From assembly GCF_028550595.1 (NCBI RefSeq), contig NZ_JAQQGN010000001.1, positions 124,001 through 188,000 on the forward strand: a stretch of DNA of 64,000 bases, read 5' to 3'. The notes beneath the pieces were generated by a model that did no database searches, was not told the origin of the DNA, and saw only the letters and a program-made list of their open reading frames with translations. This document shows, piece after piece, positions 54,401-64,000 of this stretch (the stretch's first letter is position 1; each line of letters starts with the position of its first letter). A program made the position numbers and the translations under genes. This DNA is from Luteimonas sp. BLCC-B24 (GTDB lineage Bacteria; Pseudomonadota; Gammaproteobacteria; Xanthomonadales; Xanthomonadaceae).

Positions 54401-56485
54401 CCAGTCGAGATCGGCGCCGAGGATCAGGCGGTTGAAGCCGTCGTTCTCCGCATCGCCCTTCCAGACGCGCGCGAAGGCTTCGGTGAATGCCGCCGCCCGG
54501 GCCTCGACATCGATCTCGCCGGCCAGCGCTTCGACGTAGAAGTCCTGGATGAACAGTGCGGTGCCGTCGACCTCGATGCGGGTGGGATGCTCGGCGATGA
54601 CGCGCAGGCCGAGGTTCTCCATCACCGGCAGCACGTCCGACAGCGGAATATGGGTTTCGCGGCGGTAGAGCTTCAGATGCAGCACGTCGCCGCTGCCCAC
54701 CGGCGAGGGCTGGACGTAGAAGCTGAGCTGCAACGCGTCGGTGGATTCGAGCGCGGCCAGCTTCTCGACGTCCGTCGCGGCCGCCTGCGGCGAGGCCACT
54801 TCGATGTACGTCGGCGACAGCGCGCGCCCGATCCGGCCCGACAGGCGCAGCCCTTCGGCCTCGCCGTGACGGGCGACCAGCTCGTCGCGCAGATTGTCCT
54901 GCCAGTTGCGCACGATCGCCTGCAGCGCCTGCTCCAGCGCGCCGGCGTCGATGTCGACCTGCGCATCGGCGCGCGGCCGCACGATCAGATGCAGTTGGGC
55001 CAGCGGCGACTCGCCGAGCACCACGCTGGCGTCGACGTGGTCGGCCTCCATCACTTCGCGCAACAGCTGCTCGATGCGGCGGCGCACGTCGGTGTTGAAG
55101 CGGTCGCGCGGGATGTAGACCAGGACCGAGTAGAAGCGGCCGTAGCGGTCCTTGCGCAGGAACAGCCGGCTGCGCACGCGCTCCTGCAGACCGAGAATGC
55201 CGGTGCCGAGGCGGAACAGTTCGTCGGCCGTCGACTGGAACAGCTCGTCGCGCGGCAGGGTTTCGAGCAGATGGCGCAGTGCCTTGCCGCTGTGACCGGT
55301 GGGCTTGAGGCCCGATTCGCTCATCACGTGCTCGAAGCGCTCGCGCACCAGCGGGATGTCCCACGGACGACGGGTATAGGCGCTCGACGTATACAGACCG
55401 AGGAAGCGCTGTTCGCCGATCACGTTGCCCTTGGCGTCGTAGCGCAGGATGCCGATGTAGTCCATGTAGCCGGGGCGATGCACGGTGGAGCGCGCACTGG
55501 TCTTGGTGAGGATCAGTGCGTCCACTTCACCTGCGCGGCGCAGTGCATCGGCGCCCAGCTCGCTCAAGGGGCGCGACTTCACCGCGGCCGGCGTGCGCAG
55601 CAGACCGAGTCCGCTGTCGCCCACCGCCTCCAGCACGTCGTCGCCACCCTTGCGACGCACCTGGTACTCGCGATAGCCGAAGAAGGTGAAGTGGTCGCTC
55701 GCCGCCCAGCGCAGGAATTCCTGCGCCTCGCGCCGGCTCGCGTCGCCCACCGGCATCGGCCGGCTGTCCAGGTCCGCCGCGATCTGCTGCATGCGCTCGC
55801 GCATCGGGGCCCAGTCGGCCACGATCGCGCGCACCTCGTCGAGCACCTTGCGCACGGCCGCTTCGATCCGCTTGTTGTCCTCGGGCGTCTGGCGGTCGAT
55901 CTCCAGATGCATCACCGATTCCGTCTCGCCCTCGCCGACACCGGTGAGGCGTCCGCTGCGGTCACGCGCGATCTGCACCACCGGATGGCCGAGCACGTGC
56001 ACGCCGATGCCCTGCTCGGCCAGCGCCATCGTCACCGAGTCGACGAGGAACGGCATGTCGTCGTTGACGACCTGCAGCACCGTGTGTGGCGATTCCCAGC
56101 CGTGCGTCTTGAGCACCGGATTGAACAGGCGCACGTTCGCCGTGCCCGGCTTGCGCTTGGCCGCGAATTCGAACAGGTCGGCGGCGAGCGCGGCCCAGCC
56201 GTCCGCGGTGTGCAGCGGAATCTCCTCCTCGGTCATGCGCCGGTAGAAGGCTTCGGCGAAAGCGCTCGCATCCCGGTGCGCGGCCTTGCCCGCGCGGCGG
56301 CGCACGGCGTCGAAGATCGGGGCGAGCAGGCCCGATGCCGCGCGCGGCGGCGCGGCCGGCGCCTTGCGGGCCGCGGCCGGGGCTTTGGCCGGCGCCTTCG
56401 CAGGCGCCTTCGCCGATGTCTTGGCCGCGGCCTTGGACGCGGGATTCGTGGCGGATTTCGTACCGGTCTTGCGGGATGTGCTCAT
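51437..56485 (-). CDS. gdhB: NAD-specific glutamate dehydrogenase, large (GDH-180) class
   Basis: 1682 residues, the largest gene here. This class deaminates glutamate to 2-oxoglutarate with NAD and feeds catabolism; members are ~1600-1650 residues. N-terminal ACT-like domains (about 60-600) precede the catalytic core (about 820-1340), where [45 protein letters not shown], written in parts, contains the substrate Lys residues. The start region (residues 13-52) is an Ala/Lys/Pro-rich low-complexity tail with AKAP repeats, ahead of the conserved part. A perfect hairpin lies in its 5' leader (56511-56532). Confidence 0.95.
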   Translation of the reverse strand: [1682 protein letters not shown]

Positions 56486-56510
56486 GACGACAGAGGGTCC
56501 GATGCAATGA

Positions 56511-56532
56511 GGCCCGCGTTTTCACGCGGGCC
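56511..56532 (-). other. hairpin in the gdhB leader
   Basis: GGCCCGCG and CGCGGGCC form a perfect 8-bp stem with a 6-nt loop, 25 nt upstream of the gdhB ATG on the minus strand. Read on that strand it is followed by TCATTGC, a weak T-run. It could be the end of an upstream transcript or an attenuator in the leader. Confidence 0.4.
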
Positions 56533-56597
56533 GACAGGAAACAACAATGGGTGTGCGCCGCCATCGGCGGCGTGGTCCGGCACCCTCGACGCGGCCG

Positions 56598-56624
56598 CGC
56601 ATCCGCGCAGGCTGCGCGGATGCG
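56598..56624 (-). terminator. hairpin downstream of the acyl-CoA dehydrogenase gene
   Basis: A perfect 12-bp stem (CGCATCCGCGCA with TGCGCGGATGCG) and a 3-nt loop, 42 nt past the stop at 56667 on the minus strand. It is the longest perfect stem between genes in the window, but no U-run follows. Confidence 0.5.
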
Positions 56625-56666
56625 GGACACGCTGGACGGGGCGCGGCGCCGGGATCACGGTCAGGC

Positions 56667-57815
<1,149 letters not shown>

Positions 57816-57975
57816 GGCGCCGCCACTCCTGTCCTAGACAATCCGGCAATTGTAGCGACGAACGCGTATCCGCATCTGCATCGTCGATGGCGCGATGCAG
57901 CATAAATCGGCCTTGAACCGCGTCGTCCGCCCTCTTGAGGCCGACAGGGATCCGTGCTGCCCCGTCCGTCTCGCC

Positions 57976-58004
57976 TTGACCGTTCACTCCCCTGCGCGGA
58001 CAAT
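57976..58004 (+). promoter_or_regulatory. promoter of the ArsR-methyltransferase/metH operon
   Basis: TTGACC (57976-57981) and GACAAT (57999-58004) with a 17-nt spacer. This is the best sigma-70-like match I noticed in the window. Transcription would start at about 58010-58012, inside the palindrome listed next. Confidence 0.7.
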
Positions 58005-58005
58005 C

Positions 58006-58029
58006 ATCTCTGTATCGCGATACGGAGAT
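58006..58029 (+). promoter_or_regulatory. 24-bp palindromic operator candidate
   Basis: ATCTCTGTATCG is followed by its near-exact reverse complement CGATACGGAGAT; eleven of the twelve symmetric pairs match. It begins one base after the -10 box and ends four bases before the ATG of the ArsR-type gene. A dimeric regulator bound here would block both polymerase and ribosome. Autoregulation by the adjacent gene is inferred from position. Confidence 0.7.
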
Positions 58030-58033
58030 ATGC

Positions 58034-58966
58034 ATGGACCTCGAAGCCTGGTCGGCCCGCCTGAAGACGCTCGCCGATCCGACCCGCGTGCGTCTGCTCG
58101 CACTGCTGGAGATCGAGGAACTCACGGTCGCCGAGCTCTCGTCCATTACCCGCCTCGCGCAGCCCCGCGTCTCCACGCATCTCGCGCGCCTGAAGGACGC
58201 GAATCTGGTGCGCGACCGGCGCGCCGGGGTGTCGGCGTATTACCGCTTCGACGACGCCGCGCTCGATCCCGCGCAGCGTGCGCTGTGGCAGGCCCTGAGC
58301 ACCGGCAGCGACGATCCCCTGCTGCGCCAGGATGCCGAGCGCGTGCCCGGCGTGCTGGCGATGCGCGCGGCCGATCAGAACTGGGCCGACACCGTCGCCG
58401 GCGACATGGAGCGGCACTACTCGCCCGGCCGCACCTGGGAGGCGCTGGCGCGCTCGGCGCTGCCCCTGCTGGAGACCGGCGACGTGCTCGACATCGCGTC
58501 CGGCGACGGCGTGCTGGCCGAACTGCTCGCGCCGCATGCACACCGCTACATCTGCCTCGACGCCAGCCGACGCGTGGTCGCCGCCTCGACCGAGCGGCTC
58601 AAGCGCTTCGCCAACGTGGACGTGCGCGAGGGCGACATGCACGCCCTGCCCTTCGAGGACGCCAGCTTCGATCTGGTGGTGCTGATGCACGCGCTCACCT
58701 ACGCCAGCAAACCCGCGCAGGCCGTCACCGAAGCCGCCCGCGTGCTGCGGCCCGGAGGCCGTCTCCTGCTGTCGAGCCTCGACCGCCACGGGCACGAAGC
58801 CGTTGTCCAGGCCTACGGTCACGCGAACCTCGGCTTCGCCGACAAGGAACTGCGCCGGTTCGTCACCAAGGCGGGACTGGAGATCCACAGCGCCGAGACC
58901 GTCACGCGCGAGAAACGGCCGCCGCACTTTCAGGTGATCTCGATCATCGCGCGGAAGCCGGAATGA
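58034..58966 (+). CDS. ArsR-family regulator fused to SAM-methyltransferase fold (SahR-like)
   Basis: 310 residues. Residues 1-90 are an ArsR winged helix ([20 protein letters not shown], recognition helix [15 protein letters not shown]). It lacks the cysteine metal-binding motif of arsenic/cadmium sensors. Residues ~118-310 are a class I methyltransferase fold with motif [10 protein letters not shown] (151-159). The gene heads an operon with metH, and its promoter is overlapped by a palindrome. ArsR-type SahR regulators of methionine metabolism responding to S-adenosylhomocysteine are known in Proteobacteria; I infer that this protein senses SAM or SAH through its C-terminal domain. Confidence 0.85.
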   Translation: MDLEAWSARLKTLADPTRVRLLALLEIEELTVAELSSITRLAQPRVSTHLARLKDANLVRDRRAGVSAYYRFDDAALDPAQRALWQALSTGSDDPLLRQDAERVPGVLAMRAADQNWADTVAGDMERHYSPGRTWEALARSALPLLETGDVLDIASGDGVLAELLAPHAHRYICLDASRRVVAASTERLKRFANVDVREGDMHALPFEDASFDLVVLMHALTYASKPAQAVTEAARVLRPGGRLLLSSLDRHGHEAVVQAYGHANLGFADKELRRFVTKAGLEIHSAETVTREKRPPHFQVISIIARKPE

Positions 58967-60056
58967 GCTGGCTGCATCCCGACCGTGTCGCGGCGCTGGA
59001 CGCCGCACTCGCGCGCCGCATCCTCGTGCTCGACGGCGCGATGGGCACGATGATCCAGCGGCACGAACTCACCGAAGCCGACTACCGCGGCGACCGGTTC
59101 GCCGAGGGCTACGACGCCCTCCATGCGGCGGACGGCCACGCGCACGGCGCCGGCTGCGGCTGCGAGGGCCACGACCAGCGCGGCAACAACGACCTGCTCA
59201 CCCTCACCCGGCCCGACATCATCCAGGGCATCCACGCCGACTATCTCGCCGCCGGCGCGGACATCATCGAGACCAACACCTTCAACTCGACGGCCGTGTC
59301 GCTGGCCGACTACCACCTGCAGCACCTCGTCCACGAACTCAACCGCGAGGGCGCGGCGCTGGCACGTGCCGCCTGCGACGCCGCGCAGGCGCAGACGCCG
59401 GACCAGCCGCGTTTCGTCGCGGGCATCCTCGGCCCGACCAGCCGCACCGCGTCGATCAGTCCCGACGTCAACGACCCCGGCTATCGCGCGGTGACCTTCG
59501 ACGAACTCGTCGCGATCTACCGCGACGCCGCGCACGGGCTCATCGACGGCGGCGCCGACATCCTGATGGTCGAGACCGTGTTCGACACGCTCAACGCCAA
59601 GGCGGCGCTGTACGCGATCGAGACCGTGTTCGACGCGCGCGGCGGCCGGCTGCCGGTGATGATTTCCGGCACGATCACCGACGCCTCCGGCCGCACGCTG
59701 TCGGGCCAGACCGCCGAGGCGTTCTGGTATTCGCTGCAGCATGCGAGGCCGCACGCCGTGGGCCTGAACTGCGCGCTCGGCGCGAAGGAGCTGCGGCCCC
59801 ACGTCGAAACCCTGTCCCAGGTGGCGTCGACCTGTGTGTCCTGCCACCCCAATGCGGGCCTGCCGAACGCGTTCGGCGGCTACGACGAGACCCCCGAGGA
59901 CATGGCCGAGGTGCTGCACGAGTTCGCCACTGCCGGCCTGCTCAATATCGTCGGCGGCTGTTGCGGCACGTCGCCCGCGCACATCCGCGCGATCGCCGAG
60001 GCGGTGCGCGGCGTCGCGCCGCGCGTGCCGGCCTCGCAGGCCGTGGAGCAGGCCGC

Positions 60057-60060
<4 letters not shown>
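58963..60060 (+). CDS. metH: methionine synthase, homocysteine-binding part (MetH N-terminal module)
   Basis: 365 residues equal to the first module of cobalamin-dependent MetH. It binds Zn through Cys in GLNCALGA and the Cys pair in VGGCCGTSP and activates homocysteine. [10 protein letters not shown] and [15 protein letters not shown] are family blocks. A Cys/His-rich insert (D57-D71, with His59, His61, Cys65, Cys67, His70) precedes RGNNDLL. The ATG overlaps the regulator stop, and the stop overlaps the next gene (ATGA both times), so a single operon with coupled translation is clear. Alone it lacks folate and B12 domains. Confidence 0.95.
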
Positions 60061-62828
<2,768 letters not shown>

Positions 62829-62923
62829 CGCGCGACCGGCACACGCACCGGGCCGACGGACACGCGGCCGCGACCGGGCGGCCGCTATGGTGGCGCGTCC
62901 TGATCGCCACCTGAGGACTCCGC

Positions 62924-64000
62924 ATGTTTCGACGATTCGGCCCCCTCGCCGCGCTCGCCGCCATCGGTCTCACCGCCTGTGGCGGGAGCGACATCGGCGC
63001 AGCGACGCCCGACCCCGCCGGCACGCCCGGCACCGGCGACCTCGTCGTCGTCGACAACGCCCGCGTCTTCGACGGCGAACGCGACCTGGGCACGGTTGCA
63101 CTGGTGATCCGCGACGGCCGCATCGAGCGCATCGAGGCGGCGGGCTCGGAGTCCCTGCCCGCGGACGCCGAGCGCATCGACTACAGCGGACGCCACATCA
63201 TCCCCGGCCTGGTCAACGCCCACGCCCATGTCGGCAACACCGAGGGCACCGAGCACGGCGACCGCTTCTACACGCGCGACATCTTGGTCCGCGACCTGCG
63301 CCAGTTCCAGGCCTACGGCGTGACCACCGTGGTGGCGCTCGGCCTCAATGGCGCCGCGTTTCCGCAGATCCGCGCCGAGGTCGCCGCTGACCCGGCGCTC
63401 GGTGCGCAGCTGTTCGGCGCCGGTGCGGGCGTGGGTACCCCGGGCGGTGCACCGCCCGCGGCGAACATGGGACTGGAGCAGGACCCGGTGGCGCGACCGG
63501 GCGATGCGGACGCCGCGCGCGCGGCGGTGCGCGCGCAGGCCGGGGCCGGTGTCGACCTGATCAAGCTCTGGGTCGACGATCTCGGCGGCAAGGCGCCGGC
63601 GATGCTGCCCGAGGTCTACCGCGCGGCGATCGAGGAAGCACATCGCCACGACCTGCTGGTCGCCGCGCACATCCACGATCTCGCGCCCGCCACGGACCTC
63701 GTCGCGAGCGGCGTCGACATCATCGCGCACGGGGTGCGCGACCAGCCGATCGATGCCGCGCTGGCTGCGGCGATGCGCGAGGCCGGGACCGGCTACATCG
63801 CCACGCTGCAGATCGACGAGGCGAACTACATCTACGCCGAACATCCCGGCTGGCTGGACACGCCGTTCCTGCGCAACGCCCTGCCCGCCGCCGTCGTGCG
63901 CCAGTGGTCGGACGCCGGCTGGCGCGCGCGTACACTCGCCGATCCCGCGACGCAGCGCGCCCGGGACGCGGTGGCGATGAACCTGCGCAACCTCGCCACG
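62924..64000 (+). CDS. lipoprotein amidohydrolase (imidazolonepropionase-like), truncated by window end
   Basis: About 359 residues are present and the frame is still open at the last base. Signal peptide ends in the lipobox LTAC (Cys19). The Gly-rich tail leads to DLVVVDNARVFDGERDLG, the small beta domain of amidohydrolases. The metal motif is HAHVGNTEG (normally HxH), and VAAHIHDLAP and GVDIIAHG supply further ligands. LIKLWVDDLGG may provide the carboxylated Lys. Related exported enzymes hydrolyse N-acyl amino acids or dipeptides. TATGGT at 62886 and GAGGA near the ATG suggest its own promoter and ribosome site. Confidence 0.85.
   Translation, partial: MFRRFGPLAALAAIGLTACGGSDIGAATPDPAGTPGTGDLVVVDNARVFDGERDLGTVALVIRDGRIERIEAAGSESLPADAERIDYSGRHIIPGLVNAHAHVGNTEGTEHGDRFYTRDILVRDLRQFQAYGVTTVVALGLNGAAFPQIRAEVAADPALGAQLFGAGAGVGTPGGAPPAANMGLEQDPVARPGDADAARAAVRAQAGAGVDLIKLWVDDLGGKAPAMLPEVYRAAIEEAHRHDLLVAAHIHDLAPATDLVASGVDIIAHGVRDQPIDAALAAAMREAGTGYIATLQIDEANYIYAEHPGWLDTPFLRNALPAAVVRQWSDAGWRARTLADPATQRARDAVAMNLRNLAT

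Noticed and set aside
57816-58033. SAM or SAH riboswitch ahead of the methionine operon
   Set aside because: The transcript leader is only about 20-25 nt by the promoter prediction, too short for a known aptamer; the palindrome is better read as a protein operator.

Overview
The window is high-GC, gene-dense chromosomal DNA whose gene content points to a gammaproteobacterium of the Lysobacteraceae/Xanthomonadaceae (Lysobacter- or Luteimonas-like). The pointers are the SelO sequence ending in a Cys-Ser-Ser tail, a naturally split MetH, a fused E1 2-oxoacid dehydrogenase, small families resembling DUF6116 and DUF6164, many start codons placed 6-7 nt behind a -10 box, and dispersed low-complexity intergenic repeats. 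The genus call is inference. I see no phage, IS element, CRISPR array, rRNA or tRNA. Almost all genes are housekeeping.

Layout. 1-4011 (+): end of an ALDH7-type dehydrogenase, a DUF4190 membrane protein, pyrD, murB and an EamA transporter. 4092-6069 (-): lolD and lolC. 6139-10899 (-): a succinate dehydrogenase block reading SdhAF4-like protein, sdhC, sdhD, sdhA, sdhB, then sdhE and ygfX, with ygfZ diverging only 25 bp away (10925-11785). 11832-16532 (-): glutaryl-CoA-type dehydrogenase, GNAT, GST and fused E1 in one tight run. 16653-20976: glycine-zipper proteins, DUF6116-like protein, tatD, tcdA, a membrane-anchored c-type cytochrome and a cold-shock gene. 21236-24085 (+): DUF456, MscS channel and phospholipase A. 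24108-24630: a frameshifted gene. 24628-31685: GST, class I fumarase, a PAS-GGDEF-EAL protein, a TRIC channel and an ABC exporter.

31686-32668 is almost 1 kb without a credible gene. It holds a composite repeat about 740 bp long: hexanucleotide arrays at both ends, a large imperfect inverted repeat inside them, and a chain of small hairpins in the middle. 32669-41029: selO, GST, deaD, a glutamine amidotransferase, trhO and a secreted M17 peptidase. 41168-49256: small conserved proteins, an HD protein, two transporters, a DUF2383/PA2169-like protein, an S9 peptidase, a spermidine-synthase-like protein and a 5'-nucleotidase. 49387-57815: a secreted alpha/beta hydrolase, nadK, the giant NAD-glutamate dehydrogenase and an acyl-CoA dehydrogenase.

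57976-62828 (+) is the clearest regulatory module. A good sigma-70-like promoter runs straight into a 24-bp near-perfect palindrome, followed by an ArsR-type regulator fused to a SAM-methyltransferase fold and then methionine synthase split into two genes. All three genes are joined by ATGA overlaps. This fits autoregulated control of methionine synthesis by a SAM/SAH-sensing repressor (SahR-like, inferred). The window ends inside a lipoprotein amidohydrolase (62924 onward).
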